DNA from: Ktedonobacter sp. SOSP1-85
Lineage (GTDB): Bacteria > Chloroflexota > Ktedonobacteria > Ktedonobacterales > Ktedonobacteraceae
Length of the DNA stretch: 64,000 nt
Direction of reading: 5' to 3'
NCBI RefSeq assembly: GCF_016587415.1
Contig: NZ_BNJI01000001.1
Coordinates: 2,519,501 to 2,583,500, forward strand
A program made the translations under genes and the position numbers. Shown here piece after piece: positions 48,948 through 56,546 of this stretch. The notes under the pieces were generated by a model that saw nothing but the letters and a program-made list of their open reading frames with translations, did not search any database and was not told the origin of the DNA. The first letter of the stretch is position 1. Each line of letters opens with the position of its first letter.

Positions 48948-49706
48948 ATGAATGCGTTTGCCGGATTCCCTGCCGGGAAAAATAATCCCTTTGTGCCGAT
49001 ACCAGAGGTCTTTTTTACACAATTGCTGCCGGAGATTGAAGATAGCGCCGAGTTGAAGGTGACCCTGCATCTCTTCTGGGTTCTGGCGCGTATGCAAGGT
49101 AATCCGCGCTGTGTGAGCGATAGGCAGTTACTTGGTGATCAGCTCCTATTACAGGGTCTCAGGCGTCGTGGAGACCCACGCCCGCCAGAAGAGCGTCTAC
49201 AACATGGCCTGGAGCAAGCGGTCGCGCGTGGCACGCTGCTATGCGTCCATTTACGCCTCCTGAGTGAGGGCGATGACGTCATTGCCTGGTACTTCTTCAA
49301 TACTGCCCGCAGCCGCAAGGTGGTTGAGGCGATCGAGGGCGGTGAGATGATGCCGGGCAGCTTGTTGAAAGTGGACGAAGAGCATGAGCTTCCTGAACAG
49401 AAACGGCCTGTTGCTGCGAGGGAGTATGCTACATCTAGAGGGCATGCTCCGCCGTCCCCGGCAGACCCAGCCTATGCGCAGGTTCAGGTTGATCGACCAA
49501 ATATCTTTACACTCTATGAACAAAACATTGGACTGCTTGGTCCGATGATCGCGCAACAGCTAGAAGATTATGCCGAGCGCCTCCCACCAGAGTGGATTGA
49601 GGATGCGTTTCGCGAAGCCGTAGAAAATAATAAACGCAGTTGGAGTTATATTCGCGCTATTCTTAAGCGCTGGGAAACGGAAGGCAGGCAATCATGGAGA
49701 GCCTGA
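48948..49706 (+). CDS. DnaD-like replication initiation protein
   Basis: 252 aa. The C-terminal ~75 residues (NIFTLYEQNIGLLGPMIAQQLEDYAERLPPEWIEDAFREAV, read in parts, ending in SWSYIRAILKRWETEG) match the DnaD/DnaB_2 domain that binds DNA in Firmicutes primosomes. The N-terminal part looks like the winged-helix region. GGTGGAGGTGG precedes the ATG. It lies 18 bp after dnaB and overlaps the next gene by 13 bp, as expected for a primosome operon. Confidence 0.88.
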   Translation: MNAFAGFPAGKNNPFVPIPEVFFTQLLPEIEDSAELKVTLHLFWVLARMQGNPRCVSDRQLLGDQLLLQGLRRRGDPRPPEERLQHGLEQAVARGTLLCVHLRLLSEGDDVIAWYFFNTARSRKVVEAIEGGEMMPGSLLKVDEEHELPEQKRPVAAREYATSRGHAPPSPADPAYAQVQVDRPNIFTLYEQNIGLLGPMIAQQLEDYAERLPPEWIEDAFREAVENNKRSWSYIRAILKRWETEGRQSWRA

Positions 49707-51469
49707 ATCGTATTTTTAGTCGCACACAATCCAGGCGCCAGCCAAATATAAATATAAATACGGATGAGCAACAGCATCGTCGCCCAGGCACGCCTATGGG
49801 CGCGGCTCAGCCACGTCCAGCCGCCTATCCGCGTCATCCACAGCCCGAGGCACGTATGCGCCCAGACAATCGGAGAGCGGAGTTGCCGCCAGCCAACCAG
49901 GCACAGGCGCCGCAGATGCCTTCAATACCCACCACACGCTTCCTCTCTGGCGGGCAGGGCGATCCGCAGACAGCGGCCTTTACCGACTATCCCTATACAG
50001 AAAGCGGTCAGACCTACGAAGGCGAGGCCTATGAGCTACCCGCACGCCCTCGTCCGCGTGGCTCAGGTGTCCAGCCACCACTCAATAGCACGACCGCGAC
50101 GCACTACCCGGCACAACCACGACGCACCCAGGGGCAGGCACCCAGGGCGCCGATGCCGTCTCGCCCTGGCTATCCTCCCTACCATCACGATGACTACGCC
50201 CATGCCCTACCAGCAGACGTCGTTGAGGAGTGGAGCAATGAAGAAGGGTACGAGGATGGTCCAGGGATAATGTATGGTGATTGGGAAGGGGACAGCGACG
50301 AGAGCTACAATAATAATTATTATAATAATCCCAATCACAATCCAGTCGCCTATGATGCGCAGCATACAGATGTAGAGACGCTCCAAACGTCGCCGTTTCA
50401 TGCGCCCTATCAGCCTAACTATGCGCCACGCCCCGGGCAACCGCCCGCGGCACGCTACAACACGCCCACGCCGCCACGTACGGGCCACACTACCCGTGAT
50501 ATGAGCATGCCAATGCCATCTCACCCTGGACAGCAGATACAACCACACCTGCCACCTACGCGCGCGCCACAGCCCCAACTGCCGGTTGCGGCTCAGCCCC
50601 CGGTCGCGCAGCCTCAGTATCATGCTCGTGTTACACAGCCACTCGATCCGCGCCACCTGGAAGAACTCCGCCGTGAGCGCCTGGAGACAGAGGCCTTTCG
50701 TGAGGCTATCACGCGCGACATCGCCAGGCGCCCACGTCTGCCGGAGCCAGTCGAAAGCCGGGCCTTACAGCCAGCACGAGCACGCTGCCCCCATTGCAAA
50801 GGCGCGGGCTATCTACGCGCCAATGTCAACTTTGGCCATCCCAACTTTGGCAAGCCCATTCCCTGTACCTGCAAGGTTGCTGAGGTCAAAGAGAAACGCC
50901 GCACCCAGTTACGCGAGATGTCGAACCTGGATGCCTACCAGGACTTCAATTTTGATACGTTTAATCCCCAACGCCCCGGCGTCTATGAGGCCTATCGGGC
51001 CGCCTGGGAGTTCGCGCACGACCCCCAGGGCTGGCTACTCCTGATCGGCCCCAACGGTTGCGGCAAGACACACCTGGGACTCTCCATTGCACACCAGCGG
51101 CTAGAGGCGGGCGATGTCGTGCTCTTCTCCGTGGTTCCCGACCTCCTCGATCACCTGCGGGCAGCCTTCGCCCCCAATGCCACCGAGGTATACGACCAGC
51201 TCTTCTCTAAGATGCGCGAAGCGGGGGTACTCATCCTCGACGACCTGGGGGCGCAGCAAAGCTCTCAATGGGCCAAAGAGAAGCTCTTCCAGCTCTTAAA
51301 CTATCGCTACAACATGAGCATGCCAACGGTGATTACCGCTAATCCTAAGGGCCTACAGGATATCGATGAGCGCATCCGCTCGCGCCTGGGCGATATCAGC
51401 CTGGTGCGCCGCGTCAATATGAACCAATCACAAGATTATCGCCCCGTTCATCCCGGCCGCAACGAATAA
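49694..51469 (+). CDS. DnaC/DnaI-like helicase loader with long disordered N-terminus
   Basis: 591 aa. Residues ~1-350 are Pro/Gln/Arg/Tyr-rich and look disordered (PRPAAYPRHPQPEARMRP and many similar). A zinc cluster follows (RCPHCKGAGY, PCTCK; ~363-395). The AAA+ ATPase (~420-591) has GPNGCGKTHLGLSIA (Walker A), VLILDDLGAQ (Walker B) and an Arg finger region RIRSRLGD. The ATPase part is normal for DnaC/DnaI (~250 aa with the zinc finger). The tail more than doubles the protein and might mediate partner or DNA contacts or condensate formation; that is inference. Confidence 0.9.
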   Translation: MESLNRIFSRTQSRRQPNININTDEQQHRRPGTPMGAAQPRPAAYPRHPQPEARMRPDNRRAELPPANQAQAPQMPSIPTTRFLSGGQGDPQTAAFTDYPYTESGQTYEGEAYELPARPRPRGSGVQPPLNSTTATHYPAQPRRTQGQAPRAPMPSRPGYPPYHHDDYAHALPADVVEEWSNEEGYEDGPGIMYGDWEGDSDESYNNNYYNNPNHNPVAYDAQHTDVETLQTSPFHAPYQPNYAPRPGQPPAARYNTPTPPRTGHTTRDMSMPMPSHPGQQIQPHLPPTRAPQPQLPVAAQPPVAQPQYHARVTQPLDPRHLEELRRERLETEAFREAITRDIARRPRLPEPVESRALQPARARCPHCKGAGYLRANVNFGHPNFGKPIPCTCKVAEVKEKRRTQLREMSNLDAYQDFNFDTFNPQRPGVYEAYRAAWEFAHDPQGWLLLIGPNGCGKTHLGLSIAHQRLEAGDVVLFSVVPDLLDHLRAAFAPNATEVYDQLFSKMREAGVLILDDLGAQQSSQWAKEKLFQLLNYRYNMSMPTVITANPKGLQDIDERIRSRLGDISLVRRVNMNQSQDYRPVHPGRNE

Positions 51470-51475
51470 TAACCC

Positions 51476-51544
51476 TAAAGGAAGTATATGGATGTGATGC
51501 GGGCAGCCAACGGCTGCCCGCATCACATCCATATACTTCCTTTA
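51476..51544. repeat. Perfect 33 bp hairpin after the helicase loader gene
   Basis: Arms 51476-51508 and 51512-51544, loop AAC. The apex (GGGCAGCC-AAC-GGCTGCCC) nearly copies the apex of the 45.4 kb hairpin, while the lower stem differs. No side module and no T run. Confidence 0.85.
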
Positions 51545-51724
51545 ACTTAACAACATGCTTTTGCATGTCAGAACTTCTTGTCCTTGCGTTTGACACATCC
51601 AGGTGCTATCATAACGGTAAATATCCCCACATCGTGGGCTTCTTGCGCACACATCGTTCCTGTAACAGGTTTATGCCCTTCCACCCTGGAAGGGAGAGCG
51701 TGATAGATAAAGTGAGGAGTTAAC

Positions 51725-52381
51725 ATGGGTAGTGTTTTCAATCCCCGTGATCCGAAATGGGTCAAGGAGTCCAATGAATTTCTGGAGCCACGCGGCATCA
51801 TTCCCGCCGTCGTCGAGTCAACACCTCGCGGTGAGCGCAGTTGGGATCTCTACTCTCGCTTGCTGAAAGAGCGCATCATCTTCGTGGGTACCCCCATCGA
51901 TGATCAGGTTGCCAACAGCGTAGTCGCCCAGTTGTTGTATCTCCAGAGCGAGGACGCTACCAAAGACATCCAGATGTACATCAACTCACCAGGTGGTGTC
52001 ATCTACGCCGGTCTCGCGATCTACGACACCATGCAGTGGCTACGTCCTGACGTCTCCACCTTCTGCATGGGTATGGCAATGAGCATGGGCGCAGTCATTC
52101 TGGCCGCTGGCCAGAAGGGCAAACGCTATGCTCTTCCGAACTCCACCGTGCTGATCCACCAGCCTCTCGGTGGCGCGGAAGGCCAGGCCGCCGATATCGA
52201 GATTACCGCGCGCGAGATCCTGCGCTTGCGCCGCAATCTCTATGAGATTCTTGCCAAGCATACAGGCCAGACCATCGAGCGCATCATGCAGGACTCTGAC
52301 CGTAACTACTACCTCAGCGCACAGCAGGCAGTTGAGTACGGCCTGGTCGATGATGTTCTCAATCCTAGCAACGAGGAGTAA
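51725..52381 (+). CDS. clpP: ATP-dependent Clp protease proteolytic subunit
   Basis: 218 aa serine protease that forms the double-ring ClpP barrel and works with ClpX or ClpC. Catalytic Ser120 in [11 protein letters not shown] and His145 in LIHQPLGG; the Asp lies in the C-terminal [10 protein letters not shown] region. The segment [19 protein letters not shown] marks the processed N-terminus. GAGGAG precedes the ATG. It is followed by an intrinsic terminator. Confidence 0.96.
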   Translation: MGSVFNPRDPKWVKESNEFLEPRGIIPAVVESTPRGERSWDLYSRLLKERIIFVGTPIDDQVANSVVAQLLYLQSEDATKDIQMYINSPGGVIYAGLAIYDTMQWLRPDVSTFCMGMAMSMGAVILAAGQKGKRYALPNSTVLIHQPLGGAEGQAADIEITAREILRLRRNLYEILAKHTGQTIERIMQDSDRNYYLSAQQAVEYGLVDDVLNPSNEE

Positions 52382-52425
52382 TTCTCGTCGCGCATCTGAC
52401 TTCAGACGTAGTATCATACATGGAA

Positions 52426-52459
52426 GCGCCGCACACTTTACTGTGCGGCGCCTCTTTTT
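52426..52459 (+). terminator. Rho-independent terminator of clpP
   Basis: GCGCCGCACA / TGTGCGGCGC followed by CTCTTTTTC. Confidence 0.9.
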
Positions 52460-52483
52460 CTAACGCTATATGCAACTTACTTT

Positions 52484-52567
52484 TGGGTTGTGGGTGTGGT
52501 GCTCCCTGGTGGTGGTCTACCACCAGGGAGCACCACACCCACAACCCAGGCGAGCGCCGCAGGCGCG
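52484..52567. repeat. Perfect 30 bp hairpin with side module, family D, copy 3
   Basis: Arms 52484-52513 and 52519-52548, then CGAGCGCCGCAGGCGCGAGGAG. Here the end of the module (GCGAGGAGAGG) supplies the ribosome-binding site of the next gene. Confidence 0.85.
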
Positions 52568-52580
52568 AGGAGAGGTTACG

Positions 52581-53288
52581 ATGCTTCCAACCTTACGCAA
52601 AGCGCTTTTCGAAACGCTCTACCGCAATCGCTATCTCTATCGCTTCGCCAGCACCGTCCCCTTCGCGGGCCAGTGGCGTACCTGGCAACGCCTTGTCCTC
52701 TCGCGTATTCAGGGACAACATGTGCTGGAACTGGGCTGTGGACTTGGAGACCTGCTGGCAGATATGCTCGAAGCCGGTTACACCTGCCAGGCCGTGGAGC
52801 ACTCGCCCGAAATGGTCTCTGCCGCACGCGACACCTTGCGCAAACGCCACGTTGGCACCTCGGGGCTGATTATTCAGGGTTCGGCCCAGGCACTGCCCTT
52901 TAGTGATGCCTCTTTCGATGCCGTTGTCAGTACCTTTCCCAGTGAATACATTTTCGATCCGGATACTATTGCCGAGGTGGCCAGGGTGCTACGCCCGGGC
53001 GGGCGGCTGATTGTCGTCCTCGGCTCACAACTCCTGCCCGTTGGGGCACTTCAGCCGATCCTTGTCTTGCTTCAACTGCTCGTCTATGGACCTCACAAGA
53101 GGAGCGCATCCACGAGGAGCAGGCAACACCAAAACATCATCGGCGAGGAATTCGTGACCGATGTATTACCCGATGCTGAGTTTGGGCGCCTCATACCATT
53201 AGAGCGTTTCAATCTACGCCGCCGCAACGAGCGCATCCATAGTTCCCGGTGGGAAGTGTATATTACAATAGGGGAAAAACTACAATAG
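52581..53288 (+). CDS. Class I SAM-dependent methyltransferase
   Basis: 235 aa from ATG 52581, preceded by GAGGAGAGG; the longer open frame runs through the palindrome and is rejected. The SAM motif I is VLELGCGLGDLLADML (~50-65), then VEHSPEMV and VARVLRPGGRLIVVLGS. The substrate is unknown. The last codons (TIGEKLQ) are encoded by a 17 bp tandem repeat, so the C-terminus has been set by repeat expansion. Confidence 0.85.
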   Translation: MLPTLRKALFETLYRNRYLYRFASTVPFAGQWRTWQRLVLSRIQGQHVLELGCGLGDLLADMLEAGYTCQAVEHSPEMVSAARDTLRKRHVGTSGLIIQGSAQALPFSDASFDAVVSTFPSEYIFDPDTIAEVARVLRPGGRLIVVLGSQLLPVGALQPILVLLQLLVYGPHKRSASTRSRQHQNIIGEEFVTDVLPDAEFGRLIPLERFNLRRRNERIHSSRWEVYITIGEKLQ

Positions 53289-53314
53289 GGGAAAAATTAC
53301 AATAGAGGAAAAAC
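53264..53314 (+). repeat. Three 17 bp tandem repeats at the 3' end of the methyltransferase gene
   Basis: TACAATAGGGGAAAAAC repeated three times with single changes. The TAG stop lies in the second unit. Confidence 0.85.
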
Positions 53315-53335
53315 TGTCTTAAGGAGTTTCTATTC

Positions 53336-54169
53336 ATGGTACGCTGGCCTTCTCAAACCGTTGAGGCAAATGGTCTCACAATTCACTACCTGCGCACTGG
53401 CGGCGAAAAGCCTCCTATTGTCTTCCTTCATGGCTTCTATGACAATGGCCTCAATGGGCGGCGTGTCGCCGAAACGCTTGCACGCGATTTCGATATTCTA
53501 CTTCCGGATGCGCGCTTTCATGGTCTGACCAGCATTGAGCAAACACCTGGCTTTACCTATCAAGACCTGGCCAACGATACCATCGCCTTGCTTGAAGCGC
53601 TTGGCATTCAGCAGGCCATTCTCATGGGGCACTCCATGGGAGCGAGTAACGCAGCGGTTGTAGCCGCTCAACGCCCTGACCTGGTACGCGCCCTCGTGCT
53701 TGAGGATCCCGCCTGGTGGGAGGCCCAGGACGAGAGCGATGAGCACCACAAAATCGAGGTCGAGCACTGGAAGACCTATATCCAGAGCCAGAAGGATCTC
53801 TCGCATGAGGATCGCCTGGAGCAGGCACAGTTTGAGCAACCACTCTGGACCACCGATGATCTCGGTCCCTGGATGACGGCTCAGGACCAATTCGATATGG
53901 CCGTCTTTGGACATATTGCGGACAGCTTACAGGTCCCCTGGCGCCAGACACCCTGGCGCGAAGTGGTTGCGCGTATCACCTGCCCCAGTTTGATCATCAC
54001 CGGCGAGAACCAGCGTGGAGCCATCGTCACGCCTTCCCTGGCCAGCGAGCTTCAGCAGATCAATCTACGCTGCCAGGTGGTGCATATCGAAGGAGCGGGG
54101 CATAATATCCGGCGCGACCGCTTCGCTCACTTTATGAATGCCGTGACTCCTTTCCTGAAGGAACTATAG
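53336..54169 (+). CDS. Alpha/beta hydrolase
   Basis: 277 aa. Oxyanion region VFLHGFYDNG (~31-40), nucleophile elbow GHSMGAS (Ser ~100), acid in the ITGENQRG region and catalytic His in EGAGHNIRRD near the C-terminus. The catalytic set is complete. AAGGAG precedes the ATG. The substrate is unknown. The next gene starts 8 bp later, so a shared role in carotenoid or lipid metabolism is possible but only by context. Confidence 0.9.
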   Translation: MVRWPSQTVEANGLTIHYLRTGGEKPPIVFLHGFYDNGLNGRRVAETLARDFDILLPDARFHGLTSIEQTPGFTYQDLANDTIALLEALGIQQAILMGHSMGASNAAVVAAQRPDLVRALVLEDPAWWEAQDESDEHHKIEVEHWKTYIQSQKDLSHEDRLEQAQFEQPLWTTDDLGPWMTAQDQFDMAVFGHIADSLQVPWRQTPWREVVARITCPSLIITGENQRGAIVTPSLASELQQINLRCQVVHIEGAGHNIRRDRFAHFMNAVTPFLKEL

Positions 54170-54177
54170 GAAAAACA

Positions 54178-56034
54178 ATGCAGCAGACACACCTGGATCA
54201 GCTCTCTATGCGCTACCCTCACCTGGCTGCTGCATTCGCGCATATTCCCCAGGCAGAAGAGCATCTCCGCCGCATTCAGGACCTCAACCAGGCCTGGCAG
54301 GGATTGCTGCTTTCAGGTGCATCTCGTTCGGAGAAGAAGTATGTCGAAGTTGTCGCCAATGGCATTACTCAGGATCTACCAGCCGTCGATACCTTTGACA
54401 TTATCTACGCGGGTGGGGGCCTCAACCTCCTGCACGCCGCCGTGATGACGCTGCGCTATAACCTGCGCGTGCTCGTCTTTGACCGCTTCACAGTGGGAGC
54501 GATCCATCGCGAATGGAACATCTCGCGCGAGGAACTCAATGAACTGCTGGCTGTTGGCTTACTGACATCTGAAGAACTCGAACAGATTATTCAGCGCGAG
54601 TACATGGATGGCCTGGTGCGCTTCTCCTCTGAGCATATTGGGGTACCCGCGGCAGAGCTTCACTTACAAGATGTGCTCAACATCGCCGTCGATGCGGAGC
54701 GGCTCACCCAATTGTGTGTACAGAAAATCCAGGCTCATCAGCCACGAGGAGACCAGGCCAACCTTATCCTGCACCAGACGACCTTTGAGCGCTGCGTTGT
54801 CGATCCACAGCGCAATGTCAATGTACATGTAAGCACTCATAACGAGACGCACCTCTATGCCGCCCACCTCCTGGTCGATGGTATGGGTTCAACCTCGCCC
54901 ATCGCCTGTCAGCTCAATTGTGGCCGCCCCTTCTCGCTTGTCTGCCCAACCGTGGGCACAGTCGCGCGCGGATATAAGCAGGATTCTGCTCCGGACGCGA
55001 TTGATTCCGCGCTAGGAGAGATATTGGTGACCACGGAAGATGCGCGGCGCGAGCGGCAGCTTATCTGGGAGGCTTTTCCTGGACGCAACGAGCAGATCGC
55101 GATCTATCTCTTCTACTACGCGGAAACGGGGCAGCGCGTCGACCTGTTTGAACTCTTTGATGATTTCTTCGCCCTGCTTCCTGATTACAAAGACACAAGC
55201 GAGGTGGAGATCCTCAAGCCAGTCTATGGCTTCATTCCTGCGGGCTACAACATTACCCTTCCCTGGCAGCAAGAGCAGAAGGTCCTGGCCTATGATCGCG
55301 TCATCTCCCTGGGCGATGCCGCGGCCTTTCAATCGCCGCTCACCTTCTGTGGCTTCGGCTCCTACGTCCGCAATCTGCGCCGTATTACGACCCTCCTGGC
55401 CTACACCCTGGAGCATGATTTACTGAGCGCTTCCAACCTCGACAAAATTCGAGCCTCCGAGGCCGTTCCAGCCGTAGCACGCGCCTTTAGCAAATTCATG
55501 ATTGCGAAACCCACCGGGCGCGAAGTCCCCTGGCAGGTCAACGAGACGCTGAATGTCTTCTGTCGCGTCCTGTATGACCTTGGACCTCGCGTCACCAATG
55601 ATTTCTTTAAGGATCGCATCGGCTGGCTCGACTATACACGTGTCGTGCTGAATACACCTAAATATTACCCGGCGATCTATCGCCTGGCCCTCTCTACCCT
55701 CACGCCAACCGAAATTCTGGGATGGATCACGGCCTGGCTCCAATTGGGGCGTCAATCCGCGATCTTTACCCTCTACTGGTCGCTTTATCCCCTTGTCCGG
55801 CCTCTCCTGGCCTTGCCTCCTATGAGCCCCTTCCTGAAGAGGCTGGAAGCCTCCTCTCCTCGCCAGGCCTTTGCAATTCGCCGCCACCATGCACTCATGG
55901 CCCAGGTCGCACGCAATCGCACTCCATATCAACCCAAACCAGAAGCGATCTCGCCTTCCTCATATAGAAAAACACCGACAACAGCCATAAACAGGCTAGG
56001 ACACTGGTTAGGTTCGCTCTGGCCACATAGCTAA
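54178..56034 (+). CDS. CruA/CruP-like FAD-dependent lycopene cyclase family protein
   Basis: 618 aa flavoprotein. The FAD dinucleotide loop is FDIIYAGGGLNLLHAAV (~78-94). The diagnostic segment is REWNISREELNELLAVGLLTSEELE, and ELHLQDVLNIAVDAERL matches the shape of CruA/CruP proteins of green sulfur bacteria and cyanobacteria. A conserved SLGDAAAFQSPLTFCGFGS is in the middle. CruA cyclises lycopene, whereas the role of CruP is less settled. No other carotenoid gene (crtB, crtI) is in view, so the substrate stays open. Confidence 0.82.
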   Translation: MQQTHLDQLSMRYPHLAAAFAHIPQAEEHLRRIQDLNQAWQGLLLSGASRSEKKYVEVVANGITQDLPAVDTFDIIYAGGGLNLLHAAVMTLRYNLRVLVFDRFTVGAIHREWNISREELNELLAVGLLTSEELEQIIQREYMDGLVRFSSEHIGVPAAELHLQDVLNIAVDAERLTQLCVQKIQAHQPRGDQANLILHQTTFERCVVDPQRNVNVHVSTHNETHLYAAHLLVDGMGSTSPIACQLNCGRPFSLVCPTVGTVARGYKQDSAPDAIDSALGEILVTTEDARRERQLIWEAFPGRNEQIAIYLFYYAETGQRVDLFELFDDFFALLPDYKDTSEVEILKPVYGFIPAGYNITLPWQQEQKVLAYDRVISLGDAAAFQSPLTFCGFGSYVRNLRRITTLLAYTLEHDLLSASNLDKIRASEAVPAVARAFSKFMIAKPTGREVPWQVNETLNVFCRVLYDLGPRVTNDFFKDRIGWLDYTRVVLNTPKYYPAIYRLALSTLTPTEILGWITAWLQLGRQSAIFTLYWSLYPLVRPLLALPPMSPFLKRLEASSPRQAFAIRRHHALMAQVARNRTPYQPKPEAISPSSYRKTPTTAINRLGHWLGSLWPHS

Positions 56035-56170
56035 TCCTCCGCATTTCTAGTACAATAGAGAGAGTATAGAATTACAAGAAATAGGGGAGCAGATAAAGAT
56101 ACTGCGGAAAAATTTTGTACGAATAAGTTGCCAACAGAGAGGAAGCCCTAACGCAAGGCGCTTCCCAGAG

Positions 56171-56328
56171 CGGTAGGGACCAGCTTTAGCGCGTCCGAAG
56201 GCGATTAATCGCCTGTAGGCGCAGCCTAAACCATTCTGTCGCGCTTGGTCTCCTAACTCACCCAAGATTTTGGCTTGCGCCGCACTGCCATGAATGGCAT
56301 TTGGACGCGCTAAAGCTGGTCCCTACCG
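56171..56328. repeat. MITE-like element, 26 bp perfect terminal inverted repeats (family E)
   Basis: The left end begins CGGTAGGGACCAGC and runs through TTTAGCGCGTCC; the right end is its exact complement. AGAG flanks both sides and could be a 4 bp target duplication. It is 158 bp long and non-coding. The GTAGGGWCCA outer ends resemble those of family A. Confidence 0.75.
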
Positions 56329-56403
56329 AGAGGGGGCGTTTCCCAATTTTCCAGCAGAGTCGATATCGCTTCGCTCCCTTTTTCTCGTACGCCTGACTAG
56401 AAT

Positions 56404-56500
56404 ACTTCTTAAGATCTTATTCCGAACCCCATCCCCATTCGGGGACAAGCCTTCACTGGCGTGTCTAGCGCTTCGCGCTCAGGGTGTTCGGGTCAGAAGT
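56404..56500. repeat. Dispersed repeat, family C, copy 2
   Basis: ACTTCTTAAGATCTTATTCCGAA at the left, CATTCGGGG inside, then CTAGCGCTTCGCGCTCAGGG and TTCGGGTCAGAAGT at the right. The outer ends are inverse to each other. Confidence 0.75.
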
Positions 56501-56546
56501 AGGAAGAGAAGCTATTGGTGGAAAGTTGGAAGGGAGAAGCAGAGCA

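Noticed and set aside
48216..49097. 293-aa minus-strand ORF
   Set aside because: A shadow of dnaB and the dnaD-like gene, created by GC-rich codon structure.
52470..52580. Upstream extension of the methyltransferase
   Set aside because: It reads through a perfect 30 bp palindrome. ATG 52581 has GAGGAGAGG upstream.
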